Below, one piece after another: positions 27,072 to 36,490 of a stretch of DNA of 64,000 bases. The notes below the pieces were generated by a model. It saw nothing but the letters and a program-made list of their open reading frames with translations, was not told the DNA's origin and did not search any database. The translations under genes and the position numbers were made by a program. The stretch spans positions 1,860,001 to 1,924,000 of the forward strand of contig NZ_WAJT01000001.1 of assembly GCF_009650605.1 (NCBI RefSeq), in the 5' to 3' direction. Each line of letters starts with the position of its first letter. Position 1 is the stretch's first letter. The DNA comes from Labrenzia sp. CE80. GTDB lineage: Bacteria; Pseudomonadota; Alphaproteobacteria; Rhizobiales; Stappiaceae.

Positions 27072-28442
27072 TCAGGAATTATAGTCCATGGTCAACGTCA
27101 GGCTCGCCCCCTTGTCGACCTGGTCAATGACAAGCGAGCCGCCGTGATGTTCAGCGACGGACAAGGCAATGGCCAGTCCGAGGCCGCTGCCGTCGGAGGG
27201 TTCTACCTGAGAAAATCGGCCAAACGCCGCATCGCGTTGTTCCGGTGAAAGCCCTTTGCCATCGTCGGCGACCGTGACGCGTGCGGCCGTCGCATCGCAG
27301 GAGCAGTGAACGCTGATGGCGCTCAAGCCGTCACCGCCATGTTTAAGTGCATTATCAATCAGGTTCTTGATGGCCTCGGCAACGAAAAACCTGTCTCCAC
27401 AAACAGGTATCGCCTGGTCGGATGCAACCAGTTCAAAGTCGATGCCTCTGGACAGAACGATAGGACCTATATCTGCACAGATTTCCTGAACCAAGGCTCT
27501 CAGATCATATTCGACCGATGCTGTTTGAGTGACGGGTTGCTTCAAGCGCTCCAGCGAAAGGAGCTGGTCGGCAACCCGTGCGGAAGCACGGGCCGCATTG
27601 ACCAGTTCGGCTGTCCGCAAGTCCCTGTCTTCCGTCGTGGGAGCATCCCTGACGGCCTCCGCCATGGACTGAACCGCCGCCGCCGGATTGCGGAGCTGAT
27701 GAGCCGCATCGGAGATAAACGCCTGCTGTGCCTTGATGCTTGCTTCGACCTGCCCGAACAGACGGTTCAGCGTTCGCACAATTCCCTTAACCTCGATCGG
27801 GACCGGACGCCTGATCTCACTCAGATCGTTGGGCGAGCGGATGGAAATTGCGTCCTGAAGGTCCAGCAAGGGGCGCAACCCGCGCTCGACGCCGAACCAG
27901 ACGACCAACGCAAGGGTCACCAGAAGCGCAACCATGACCGCCGCGAGCCGAACAGCCAGCTCTATGGCAAAAGCCTGACGATCGGCCAATCTTTGCCAAA
28001 CCGTGACCGTGGCGTCGGCGGTCAGGTTGTCCATCGTGATGCGCTCTGTCACGCTCAACACCCTGACCCGTTCGCCGCGATAGGTGGCCTTGAAAAAGCG
28101 TGGTACATCGCCTTCATCAGCGTTGCCGGCTGGCAGAGCCGGCGGATAGGCATAGCCAGTGATGTAGATGCCACCAGGTCCCGTCGCATGATAAAAGACT
28201 TCACCGCCGGAGACATCTTCGATCAGATCGCGGGTTGAGGGCAACAATGCGTCGCCGTCCGAGATGGCCACATCTCTGGAAATGGCCAAAGCAGCGGAAA
28301 GAAGCGCTCTGTCGAAAAGCTCTTCCGAGGTTTTCTGGGCAGTGGTGTAACGCCAGTATCCCAGGAATATGGCCATCAGCACAAGGGGCGTCAGGATGAG
28401 CGCAAACAGCCGGGTTCGCAGCGAAGTTTCGCGCCAGCTCAT
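27072..28442 (-). CDS. tctE: TctE-type sensor histidine kinase
   Basis: This 456-residue kinase has two membrane helices (LFALILTPLVLMAIFLGYW and VRLAAVMVALLVTLALVVWF) around a periplasmic sensor domain. A HAMP-like linker follows, then an H-box (FISDAAHQLRNPAAAV), N-box (NLIDNALKHGG) and G-boxes (VADDGKGL, GSGLGLAI). It senses an external tricarboxylate and phosphorylates TctD. The ATG overlaps the tctD stop by four bases. Divergent from tctC. Confidence 0.88.
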   Translation of the reverse strand: MSWRETSLRTRLFALILTPLVLMAIFLGYWRYTTAQKTSEELFDRALLSAALAISRDVAISDGDALLPSTRDLIEDVSGGEVFYHATGPGGIYITGYAYPPALPAGNADEGDVPRFFKATYRGERVRVLSVTERITMDNLTADATVTVWQRLADRQAFAIELAVRLAAVMVALLVTLALVVWFGVERGLRPLLDLQDAISIRSPNDLSEIRRPVPIEVKGIVRTLNRLFGQVEASIKAQQAFISDAAHQLRNPAAAVQSMAEAVRDAPTTEDRDLRTAELVNAARASARVADQLLSLERLKQPVTQTASVEYDLRALVQEICADIGPIVLSRGIDFELVASDQAIPVCGDRFFVAEAIKNLIDNALKHGGDGLSAISVHCSCDATAARVTVADDGKGLSPEQRDAAFGRFSQVEPSDGSGLGLAIALSVAEHHGGSLVIDQVDKGASLTLTMDYNS

Positions 28443-29107
28443 CCAGTGACCTCAATCATGTATCCGAGGCCACGGGCGGTCTTGATCGAGATGCCGTGCT
28501 CGACCAGGCGGCGCCGCAGCCGCGATACATGCGGTTCGATCGCCGTGTCGTCCATATCCGCGCCGACGCCATAGACGTGATTGATCAATTGGGATTTGGA
28601 GACAATACGTCCCCGGCGCTCGAGAAGGCATTCCAGAACAGCCAGCTCGCGGCGCGGAATTTCCAGTCTCTCGCTGCCGGCACGCACCTGCCTCGTTGTG
28701 CGATTGAACTCCAGTGCACCGAAGGTCTCGCTCACGCCGATCTCGAGATCCTTGCGCCGCGACAGGGCCCTGATCCGGGCCTCCAGTTCATCCATCTCAA
28801 AAGGCTTCACCAGATAATCGTCCGCACCCGTGTCCAGCCCCTGAACACGATCTTTCGTTTCGCTGCGCGCGGTCAGAAGGATCACAGGCGTGCTGTCAGC
28901 ACGGGCGCGCAATGAACGCAAAATTTCAAGCCCGCTCTGTCCGGGCAGGTTGATGTCGAGCACGACAAGATCTGCTCCGTCCTGCGACAGGAACACATCA
29001 GCATCATCGCCATCATGAAGGATATCGACTGCGTGTCCACGATCACGGAGCCGATAGGCAATGGCATTCGCCAGGGCCTTGTTGTCCTCAATAATGGCAA
29101 TTCGCAT
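28439..29107 (-). CDS. tctD: TctD-type OmpR-family response regulator
   Basis: This 222-residue regulator has a receiver domain (MRIAIIEDN, phospho-acceptor Asp in LVVLDINLPG, Lys in DYLVKPFEMDELEAR) and a C-terminal winged helix (LEIPRRELAVLECLLERRGR, then ETPHVSRLRRRL-like EPHVSRLRRRL). The ATG at 29107 has AGGAG nine bases upstream; the longer frame to 29188 is not family-like. It should activate the divergent tctC-tctAB genes. Confidence 0.9.
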   Translation of the reverse strand: MRIAIIEDNKALANAIAYRLRDRGHAVDILHDGDDADVFLSQDGADLVVLDINLPGQSGLEILRSLRARADSTPVILLTARSETKDRVQGLDTGADDYLVKPFEMDELEARIRALSRRKDLEIGVSETFGALEFNRTTRQVRAGSERLEIPRRELAVLECLLERRGRIVSKSQLINHVYGVGADMDDTAIEPHVSRLRRRLVEHGISIKTARGLGYMIEVTG

Positions 29108-29249
29108 TTTTCTTGCTCCTGCAAGCTTATTGCAAGGTTGGCTTTCAATGGTGGCGACATTGAACGGGGAATCAATACCCGAAATCATAGTGGCATGCTC
29201 TGAGGCGAAGAGGCGCTAATGTGCATGTCAGGTCAACTGGGAGGATCTA

Positions 29250-30338
29250 ATGACCATTTCTAGCTTTGTGCGCAATGCTGTCTGCGGGCTTGTTGCCACC
29301 ACTGCCATGACTGCGCCTGCAGTTGCGGAAGTCGATTTCGCCGGCAAGACGATCGAGTGGGTGATCCCGTTCTCGGAGACAGGCGGTTCCGCCAAATGGG
29401 CCAACTTCTTTGCACCTCTCCTGAGTGAGGCACTGCCCGGCAAGCCCACCGTTGTGGTCAAATTCATGCCGGGCGCCGGCTCCACCAAGGGCGCAAACTG
29501 GTTCCAGAAACAGAAGTATGACGACGGCACGCTGCTTTTCGGATCTTCCGGTTCGACACAGTTTCCCTACCTGCTTGGTGACCCACGTGTTCGTTACGAA
29601 TACAAGGACTGGAACGCCGTCATGGCTTCTGGCACCGGCGGCGTCGCCTATCTGAACGCCGACGATGGCGCGAAATTCGACGGCACCGCGAATGCGCTCA
29701 AGGACACGAACTTCATCTATGGCTCCCAGGGCGCAACCCGTCTTGATCTGGTGCCGCTTCTCGCCTGGCAAATGCTTGGCATGAAGGTCGAGCCTGTTTT
29801 CGGCATCAAGGGCCGCGGTGACGGTCGTCTGATGTTCGAGCGTGGTGAAGCAACCATCGACTACCAGACATCTTCCGGCTACCTGAAGGGTGGAGTGGAC
29901 CTGGTTGAACAGGGCAAGGCCGTGCCAATGATGACCTGGGGCGCACTAGACGCCGACGGCAACATCGTTCGTGATCCGACATTCCCTGACATTGCGACCT
30001 TCAAGGAAGTCTGCGAAGCGACGGATGGTTGCGAGACTTCCGGTGAAGCCTGGGATGCCTGGAAAGCCTTCTTTGTGGCAGGGTTCCCGGTTCAAAAGCT
30101 GGCCTTCCTGCCCGCAGGTACGCCACAGGATGTGATCGATACCTATACGGCTGCCTTTGAAGCTGTTGTTGCCGATCCCGATTTCGCGAAGATCTCGTCG
30201 CAGCGCGTCGGCAAATATCCGGTCTTTACCGGTGAAGGTGCGCAAAAAGCACTTGGCACGGCGACAAACGTTCCGGCGGAAGCCAAAACCTACGTCCTGA
30301 ACTGGCTCAAAGAAGCCTACGGCGTAGAGCTCAAGTAA
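29250..30338 (+). CDS. tctC: tripartite tricarboxylate transporter binding protein (TctC)
   Basis: This 362-residue periplasmic binding protein has a signal peptide (VRNAVCGLVATTAMTAPAVA) and TctC marks: IEWVIPFSETGGSAKWANFF, FMPGAGSTKGANWFQ and LAFLPAGTPQDVIDTYTAAF. It delivers a di- or tricarboxylate to the TctAB permease. It is first of a run with tctAB and a PrpF-family isomerase and is divergent from tctDE. Confidence 0.9.
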   Translation: MTISSFVRNAVCGLVATTAMTAPAVAEVDFAGKTIEWVIPFSETGGSAKWANFFAPLLSEALPGKPTVVVKFMPGAGSTKGANWFQKQKYDDGTLLFGSSGSTQFPYLLGDPRVRYEYKDWNAVMASGTGGVAYLNADDGAKFDGTANALKDTNFIYGSQGATRLDLVPLLAWQMLGMKVEPVFGIKGRGDGRLMFERGEATIDYQTSSGYLKGGVDLVEQGKAVPMMTWGALDADGNIVRDPTFPDIATFKEVCEATDGCETSGEAWDAWKAFFVAGFPVQKLAFLPAGTPQDVIDTYTAAFEAVVADPDFAKISSQRVGKYPVFTGEGAQKALGTATNVPAEAKTYVLNWLKEAYGVELK

Positions 30339-30429
30339 GCTTCAGCCTCGGCAGGGCGCGCGGCTCTCCCATCGACTTCCGCCGCGCTCCCACCCGCCTG
30401 ATTTCCTGATTTTTAGAAAGGCAGCTTCC

Positions 30430-32460
30430 ATGGAAGCGTTCGACGTAGCTCTGCCTGCGCTCGGAGAAGCGTGGGCTCTGATCCTCCAACCCGTTGTTCT
30501 GGGATACCTGTTTCTCGGGGTCGTAATGGGGCTCGCGGTCGGGGTTTTTCCCGGCCTCGGTGGCATCGCAGGTCTCTCGCTTTTGCTGCCTTTCATGTTC
30601 GGCATGGATCCGATCCTCGGTCTTGCGCTCATGATCGGTATGGTCGCAGTGGTGCCAACCTCCGATACATTCGCATCGGTCTTGATGGGCATTCCAGGCT
30701 CGTCCGCGTCTCAGGCCACCGTTCTGGACGGCTTTCCGATGGCAAAGAAGGGTGAAGCCGCGCGGGCGCTTTCTGCCGCGTTCGCCTCATCGCTGTTCGG
30801 CGGCCTGATCGGCGCCAGCTTCCTCACTGTCTTCATTCTCGTTGCCCGGCCCATCGTGCTTGCCTTCGGCTTGCCGGAAATGCTCATGATCACGATCCTG
30901 GGACTTTCCATGGTTGCGGTTCTGGCGGGCCGCATTCCCCTCAAGGGACTGGCAGCGGCTGGCCTCGGACTGATGGTCGGCACCATCGGTGAGGCGGATG
31001 CGGGCGGTAGCCTGCGCATGGCGACCTATGACATTCCCTATCTGACGGACGGCCTCAAGCTGGTCATCGTCGGTCTCGGTGTCTTTGCGATACCGGAAAT
31101 CGTCTCCCTTCTCCGGCAAGACCGTTCGATCGCAAAGGGCTCGAGTCTCGGCGCTGGCTGGGTCGAGGGGATCAGGGACTGGTTTGCCAATATCTGGCTT
31201 TCCGTACGGTGTTCGATCATCGGCGTCGTCGTCGGCATTATCCCGGGCCTGGGCGGATCGGTCGTCGACTGGATTGCCTATGGCCACACGGTCCAGACCA
31301 CGAAGGACAAGAGCAACTTCGGCAAGGGCGAAGTCCGCGGAGTGATCGGGCCAGAGAGCTCGAACAACGCCAAGGAGGGCGGCGGACTTGTGCCGACGCT
31401 TCTGTTCGGCATTCCCGGCTCGGGGTCCATGGCAATTTTCATCGGCGCGGTCGCCCTGCTTGGCTCTGGTGACATTGAAGTCGGCCCCGGAATGCTGAAG
31501 AGCAATCTGGACATCACCTATTCCATCGTCTGGCTGCTTGCCCTTGCAAATGTCCTGGGCACCGTGCTGTGCATCGCGGCCTCTGGCGGCATCGCCAAGT
31601 TGACCACGATCCGCTTTACCTATCTTGCGCCGTTCCTGTTCATGTTGATCAGTTTCGCCGCGTTCCAAAGCGGTCAGAACTTCGAAGATCTCCTTGCCTT
31701 GTTTGCCATCGGCCTCATTGGCATCTTCCTGCGCCGTTTTGACTGGTCGCGTCCGGCGTTCCTCATTGGCTTTGTCCTTTCAAACCCTGTCGAGAAATTC
31801 ACCAATCAGGCTTTTCAGATCGCAAGCTTCCGCTTTCGCGAGAGCTTTGAAAGGGGCATCGACTACGTCTTCAGCCCGATCGTGATCGTGCTGATCATCA
31901 TCACGGTCGTGTCCGTCATTTTGGGAATTCGCCAAGCCAAAACCATCATGGCCGAGGGCGACGTCCAATCGGGTTCGAAGCGCGCCCCACTCGTCTTTTT
32001 GCTAGTGATCGCGGGTTACCTGCTGTTCGCGCTGGTCAACGCCAACATGATCCCGGACTACAACATGACCGACAAGATCATTCCATTGGTCGTTGGCGGC
32101 TTGTCCCTGGCTTGTTGCTCGATCCTGCTCATTCAGATGATGCGGCGGCCCGAAGGTGATGTGATCTTTGCTGACAAAGAAATTGCCGGCGAAGATGCAG
32201 ATGCACCGTATGGGCTCTGGCCGACACTGGCGTGGTTTGCCGCGCTGATCACAGCGACGTGGTTTGTAGGGTTCATTCTGGCGCTGGTTGGTTTCCTGAT
32301 CACGTTCCTGCGGGTTCGCGCCGGCTGTGACTGGATCAAGACCTTGACCCTGACCGTTGCGGGAATCGGCTTCATGTGCCTCATGGCCGGTGCACTGAAC
32401 CGCGACTTCCCTCCTGGCATCCTTCAGGGAGCGGTTGATCTGCCGTGGCCGCTGAAATGA
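30430..32460 (+). CDS. tripartite tricarboxylate transporter permease, TctA-TctB fusion
   Basis: This 676-residue protein joins the large permease TctA (about residues 1-500; GVFPGLGGIAGLSLLLPFMF, GIPGSSASQATVLDGFPMAK, ESSNNAKEGGGLVPTLLFGI) to a small TctB-like domain (about 510-676, four helices from LVFLLVIAGYLLFALV). TctA and TctB are usually separate proteins. The fusion would fix the 1:1 ratio of membrane subunits. Its stop overlaps the next start (ATGA). Confidence 0.9.
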   Translation: MEAFDVALPALGEAWALILQPVVLGYLFLGVVMGLAVGVFPGLGGIAGLSLLLPFMFGMDPILGLALMIGMVAVVPTSDTFASVLMGIPGSSASQATVLDGFPMAKKGEAARALSAAFASSLFGGLIGASFLTVFILVARPIVLAFGLPEMLMITILGLSMVAVLAGRIPLKGLAAAGLGLMVGTIGEADAGGSLRMATYDIPYLTDGLKLVIVGLGVFAIPEIVSLLRQDRSIAKGSSLGAGWVEGIRDWFANIWLSVRCSIIGVVVGIIPGLGGSVVDWIAYGHTVQTTKDKSNFGKGEVRGVIGPESSNNAKEGGGLVPTLLFGIPGSGSMAIFIGAVALLGSGDIEVGPGMLKSNLDITYSIVWLLALANVLGTVLCIAASGGIAKLTTIRFTYLAPFLFMLISFAAFQSGQNFEDLLALFAIGLIGIFLRRFDWSRPAFLIGFVLSNPVEKFTNQAFQIASFRFRESFERGIDYVFSPIVIVLIIITVVSVILGIRQAKTIMAEGDVQSGSKRAPLVFLLVIAGYLLFALVNANMIPDYNMTDKIIPLVVGGLSLACCSILLIQMMRRPEGDVIFADKEIAGEDADAPYGLWPTLAWFAALITATWFVGFILALVGFLITFLRVRAGCDWIKTLTLTVAGIGFMCLMAGALNRDFPPGILQGAVDLPWPLK

Positions 32461-33542
32461 GCCAGGCCCCGATCCCCTTCATCTTCATGCGTGGTGGGAC
32501 GTCCAAAGGTCCCTACTTCCGGCGCGAGGAAGTGCCCGCCGATCTGGAAGCTTTGTCACAGGTCCTGATCGACGCGGTAGGGGCCGGTCACCCGCTTAAC
32601 ATCGACGGTATCGGTGGCGGGGCGGCGGTGACGACAAAGGTGGCGATGTTGTCCGCGTCAGACGACGAGTGGGCCGACGTCGACTATTTCTTCGCCCAGG
32701 TGTCCGTTGAAGAAAAACTGGTCGACTTCAAGCCGACCTGCGGCAACATCCTGTCCGGTGTCGGACCGGCGGCGATTGAATTGGGCCTGGTGAAACCCAC
32801 CGGGGATGAGACAGAAATCCGCATCCGGGCCGTCAACACCGGCGCCCAGGTGATTTCCAGGGTCCAGACACCCGGCGGTGTTCTCACCTATCAAGGCGAC
32901 ACAGAAATCGCGGGTGTGCCAGGTGCCGCCGCACCGATCCTGCTGTCCTTCATGGGCGTTGTCGGGTCATCCACCGGAGCCTTCCTGCCAACAGGAAACC
33001 TGAGAGATACTGTTCAGGGAATTGAAGTCACCTGCATGGATGTCGCCATGCCGCTGGTGATCGCCCGCGCGAGTGACTTTGGTCTGACGGGGCACGAAAG
33101 CGCCGAGCAGCTTGACGCCGACACAGCCTTCTTTGAGCGCATGGAAGCAATCCGCATCGAGGCGGGCAAAAGAATGGGTATGGGAGACGTCTCCAAATCG
33201 GTGACGCCAAAATTCGGTCTTCTGGCCCCCGCCAATCAGGGGGGCACGATTGCCGCGCGCTACTTTATGCCTTGGAAAACGCACCCGACCATGGCCGTGA
33301 CTGGTGCGCAGTGTCTTGCGTCCTGCGCCCTCACCCCCGGCTCCGTTGCAGATGGCCTTTTGACACGCCCGTCGGCCAGTCCTGTCGAAGTCGTGCTCGA
33401 ACATGCCTCCGGCACGATCGATGTCCTGGTCGACTATTCCTCGGACGACGGCTTCGAGTTGAAGTCCGCCGGTCTGGTGCGCACCGCCAGAAAACTTGCA
33501 GATGGGCATATCTATGTCCCTGACATTGTCGAAATCGGATAG
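32457..33542 (+). CDS. PrpF/GalD-family isomerase (4-oxalomesaconate tautomerase-like)
   Basis: This 361-residue protein has the PrpF family start IPFIFMRGGTSKGPYF, the first catalytic Cys in FKPTCGNILSGVGP and a second Cys region GAQCLASCALTPGS. Family members isomerise unsaturated tricarboxylates: 2-methyl-aconitate, aconitate or 4-oxalomesaconate. The length fits GalD. The neighbouring tricarboxylate transporter and TcuA/TcuB favour an aconitate-like substrate (inference). It starts within the tctAB stop codon. Confidence 0.85.
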   Translation: MSQAPIPFIFMRGGTSKGPYFRREEVPADLEALSQVLIDAVGAGHPLNIDGIGGGAAVTTKVAMLSASDDEWADVDYFFAQVSVEEKLVDFKPTCGNILSGVGPAAIELGLVKPTGDETEIRIRAVNTGAQVISRVQTPGGVLTYQGDTEIAGVPGAAAPILLSFMGVVGSSTGAFLPTGNLRDTVQGIEVTCMDVAMPLVIARASDFGLTGHESAEQLDADTAFFERMEAIRIEAGKRMGMGDVSKSVTPKFGLLAPANQGGTIAARYFMPWKTHPTMAVTGAQCLASCALTPGSVADGLLTRPSASPVEVVLEHASGTIDVLVDYSSDDGFELKSAGLVRTARKLADGHIYVPDIVEIG

Positions 33543-33551
33543 GCGGTCAGC

Positions 33552-34370
33552 ATGAGCATCTACAATATCCTCGTGGCCTTCAACGGATCGGAAAGCGCCG
33601 TTTCAGCACTGAAATATGCCGCATCTCTTGCCCGCAATGGCGCGCATGTCACGGCACTTCTGGCTCACTCCAAGCATGAGGTGATCGAAAGTCGGGCGGC
33701 ATGGGTTCCTGCCAAGGCGAGGGAAATCATAGAACAGGCCAATGCCGACATTCTCGACGAAATCGCAACGCGGTTCGAAGCGATGCGCGACGGTTTGGCA
33801 CTTGGTGACAGACTGCACTTCCAACACGAGGCGGGCCGTGTCGATGCGGTGATCTCCGAATGCGCGCGTGGCTATGACATTCTGATCATGGGGCAGGATC
33901 GCTCTGAAGGCACGGATGAACATGTCATCCAGCACCCAGATCGCATTGCCTTGATGAGCGGGCGTCCGGTCCTGATCGTGCCGGAAGGGTATGATGCTGT
34001 CGCCAGGCATGAGCGCGCGGCGATTGTCTGGGACGGTAGCCGCGCCTCCGCCAGGGCTCTCTCGGACAGTCTAGGTGTTCTTGAGGGCCAAGGCGAGGTC
34101 ACGGTTCTGACCGTGGAGGACCAGCCTACGCCACGCCCTGTATTGGAGCTCATGCAGCACCTTGAACGCCATAAGATCAACGCAAGCCACAAGGTCATTG
34201 CACCGGTGCCTGGTATCGCTCGGGCACTGATCGCCTATTGCGCGGAAAATGATCCCTGCGTGCTGGTCATGGGCGCCTATGAGCACTCAAAGTTTCGCGA
34301 GGACTTCCTCGGCGGGGTCACCGCAAGGGTTCTTAAAAACACCTCGATTCCGGTCCTTCTGTCGCACTGA
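33552..34370 (+). CDS. tandem universal stress protein
   Basis: This 272-residue protein has two UspA-like domains. The first begins IYNILVAFNGSESAVSALKY; the second begins near ERAAIVWDGSRASARALSDS and ends with VLVMGAYEHSKFREDFLGGV followed by TARVLKN. The second matches the nucleotide-binding G-x2-G-x9-G pattern loosely. Its role with transport genes is unknown; TRAP and TTT operons often carry a Usp that may regulate uptake. Confidence 0.85.
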   Translation: MSIYNILVAFNGSESAVSALKYAASLARNGAHVTALLAHSKHEVIESRAAWVPAKAREIIEQANADILDEIATRFEAMRDGLALGDRLHFQHEAGRVDAVISECARGYDILIMGQDRSEGTDEHVIQHPDRIALMSGRPVLIVPEGYDAVARHERAAIVWDGSRASARALSDSLGVLEGQGEVTVLTVEDQPTPRPVLELMQHLERHKINASHKVIAPVPGIARALIAYCAENDPCVLVMGAYEHSKFREDFLGGVTARVLKNTSIPVLLSH

Positions 34371-34422
34371 TACGGCGGAGAACCGCGAACCATCCAACTC
34401 AACACAGCCGGATTGAAGACCG

Positions 34423-35400
34423 ATGAAAGTCCATATTCTCGATGATTGGTTTGATACGCTTCGCGGCCTGCCCTGCTTTGGCAAGCTCGATGGCCAGGAC
34501 GTCACAGTCTGGAACGACCATGTTGAGGACGAGGCGTTGCTGGCAGATCGCCTGAAGGACGCCGACGTGCTTGTCCTGTTTCGCGAACGCACCAAGGTGA
34601 CCCGGACGCTGCTGGATAAATTGCCCAACCTTCGCCTGATCAGCCAACGCAGCGTCTATCCTCATGTTGATGTTCCCGCCTGCACGGACAATGGCGTCCT
34701 GCTGTGCTCCAACATGCATGCTGGCACACCGTCCTATGCAGCCGCTGAACTGACCTGGGCTCTGATCATGTGCGGGATGCGTCAGCTTCCCAAACAGATG
34801 ACCTCCGTCAAGGCTGGTCAGTGGCAAATGGGCGTGGGCAAAACCCTGCGGGGACGGCGTCTCGGTCTCTACGGCTACGGCCGTATCGCCAAGACGGTTG
34901 CCGGCTATGCCGAGGCATTCGGGATGAACGTGGTCTGGTGGTCATCCGAGGACGGGCGCGCACGCGCGAAAGCCGGCGGCGCGGTCGTTGCCGACAGTCG
35001 GGAGGCCTTCTTTGGCGAGAGTGACGTGGTTTCGATCCATGTCCGGCTAAAGCCGGATACAAAAGGCATCATCACTTCGGCAGATCTCGCTCAGATGCAG
35101 CCAGGTTCGGTCTTCGTCAACACATCCCGTGCAGGACTGATCGCCCCTGGAGCTTTGCTCGACGCTCTGAACAATGGCCGGCCCGGGACCGCGGCCATCG
35201 ACGTTTTCGATGTCGAGCCGCAAACTGACCCCGCCGACCCGCTCCTCGCTCATCCCAATCTCATCGCGACGCCGCATATTGGCTTCGTCACCGAGGATGA
35301 GTTCGATCTGCAGTTTTCCGATATTTTCGATCAGGTGAAAGCCTATGGCGAAGGCGCTCCAATCCACATGATCAATCCCGAGGTCTGGCGCGCCGGATGA
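34423..35400 (+). CDS. D-2-hydroxyacid dehydrogenase family protein
   Basis: This 325-residue NAD(P)-dependent enzyme shows the nucleotide motif RLGLYGYGRIAKTVAGYAEA with aspartate/serine after it. The catalytic Arg is in SIHVRLKPDTKGII, Glu in DVFDVEPQTDPADP and His in LIATPHIGFVTEDEF. It would reduce a 2-keto acid or oxidise a D-2-hydroxy acid. It follows the tricarboxylate genes on the same strand, and its 3' end overlaps the convergent AbrB permease gene by 29 bp. Confidence 0.88.
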   Translation: MKVHILDDWFDTLRGLPCFGKLDGQDVTVWNDHVEDEALLADRLKDADVLVLFRERTKVTRTLLDKLPNLRLISQRSVYPHVDVPACTDNGVLLCSNMHAGTPSYAAAELTWALIMCGMRQLPKQMTSVKAGQWQMGVGKTLRGRRLGLYGYGRIAKTVAGYAEAFGMNVVWWSSEDGRARAKAGGAVVADSREAFFGESDVVSIHVRLKPDTKGIITSADLAQMQPGSVFVNTSRAGLIAPGALLDALNNGRPGTAAIDVFDVEPQTDPADPLLAHPNLIATPHIGFVTEDEFDLQFSDIFDQVKAYGEGAPIHMINPEVWRAG

Positions 35401-36424
35401 TCGCAGCTATGAGCGGCGCCCCGGTGATCACCAGGACGATCCGGGTCAGATGATGGGCGATGACAAAACCAAGGTCCGAGCCGGTCACGATCGCCAGAAC
35501 CGTCATTTCCGCCTGCCCTCCCGGGGCAAAGGCAAGAAAAGCCTCGATCGGATGGCCAAGGCCGAAATGCATCACGATCCAGCTGAACACAGCTGAGAGC
35601 ACCGCAAGCACGGCAACATAGGAAAGTCCGGCTGAAACGATCCGGCGAAATTCGGACAAGGTCATGCCGACGAAGTGAACCCCGATACCGGCTCCGATCA
35701 GGAACTGCGCCGCCAGGATCGCCTCGCGTGGTGGGCGCATGTGGATTACATCGGTCAGGGACAGAATCGCGGTCACGATCATCGGTCCGAGGATGGACGC
35801 CCCGAAAAGACCAATCCGCTCCCCTCCTTTCCAGCCAACGATGGCCGCCAGGGACATGATCAGCAGCTCTGACAGGGGGAAGCCCACAACCGGCTCGCCC
35901 AGCGGATGGCTTAAGCCAGCTCCGTAAACGTTCACGAGCAGCACTGGCGCGATGGTCACGATGAACAGGATCCGTGTCGCATGGACCAGCGACAGAGAGC
36001 GGGCGTTCCCGCCGGCCTCGGTTCCGAAGATCACCATGTCCTGAAGCCCGCCGGGCATCGCCGCATAATAGGCGGTCGGGCGGTCAAAGCCCCACACACG
36101 CTGGAAGAACGGCACGCCGATCAGACCGCACAGCCCGATGAAGATCGGCACGAGGGCGATCGACCCGGCCATGGCGGGGGCATTGGCAAAGAGCGCAGGC
36201 GAAATCGACGCACCGATCGCCACCCCGAGGATTGAGCGTGCGCCCACGGATATGGCTCCGAAGCCTTTCAATTCCATCCCGGATAAAGCTGCCAGCAAAC
36301 AGGCAATCATCGGCCCGAAGAGAAACGGCAGCGGCAGGTCGAACAGATAGAACACCGCGGTTCCAGCACAGGACACAGCGAGTGTCGCGGCACGCATTTT
36401 CACGGTTCGACTGGAGAAGGACAT
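35372..36424 (-). CDS. AbrB-family (AmoA-like) membrane protein
   Basis: This 350-residue protein has nine or ten hydrophobic segments in two repeated halves (FLFGPMIACLLAALSGMELK and related AIVGWKGGERIGLFGASILG). It also has AMPGGLQDMVIFGTEAGGN and AFAPGGQAEMTVLAIVTGSD, both hallmarks of the AbrB/PF05145 family. Despite the name these are membrane proteins, possibly exporters. The ATG at 36424 has AGGTG eight bases upstream. Divergent from the GntR regulator with a shared operator-like palindrome. Confidence 0.85.
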   Translation of the reverse strand: MSFSSRTVKMRAATLAVSCAGTAVFYLFDLPLPFLFGPMIACLLAALSGMELKGFGAISVGARSILGVAIGASISPALFANAPAMAGSIALVPIFIGLCGLIGVPFFQRVWGFDRPTAYYAAMPGGLQDMVIFGTEAGGNARSLSLVHATRILFIVTIAPVLLVNVYGAGLSHPLGEPVVGFPLSELLIMSLAAIVGWKGGERIGLFGASILGPMIVTAILSLTDVIHMRPPREAILAAQFLIGAGIGVHFVGMTLSEFRRIVSAGLSYVAVLAVLSAVFSWIVMHFGLGHPIEAFLAFAPGGQAEMTVLAIVTGSDLGFVIAHHLTRIVLVITGAPLIAAIIRRARPRD

Positions 36425-36439
36425 CCGCATTTCACCTGA

Positions 36440-36474
36440 TTGACATTTATGTATCCAACTGTATACATTTGGAT
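36440..36474 (+). promoter_or_regulatory. promoter with overlapping GntR-type operator
   Basis: A -35 TTGACA (36440-36445) and a -10 TATACA (36462-36467) are spaced 16 bp. A 22-bp near-perfect palindrome (36453-36474; arms ATCCAA and TTGGAT around CTGTATACAT, 20 of 22 positions symmetric) covers the -10. FCD-type GntR repressors bind such sites, so the divergent regulator probably controls itself, the AbrB gene and tcuAB. Confidence 0.65.
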
Positions 36475-36490
36475 GCGAAGAGCAAGGATC

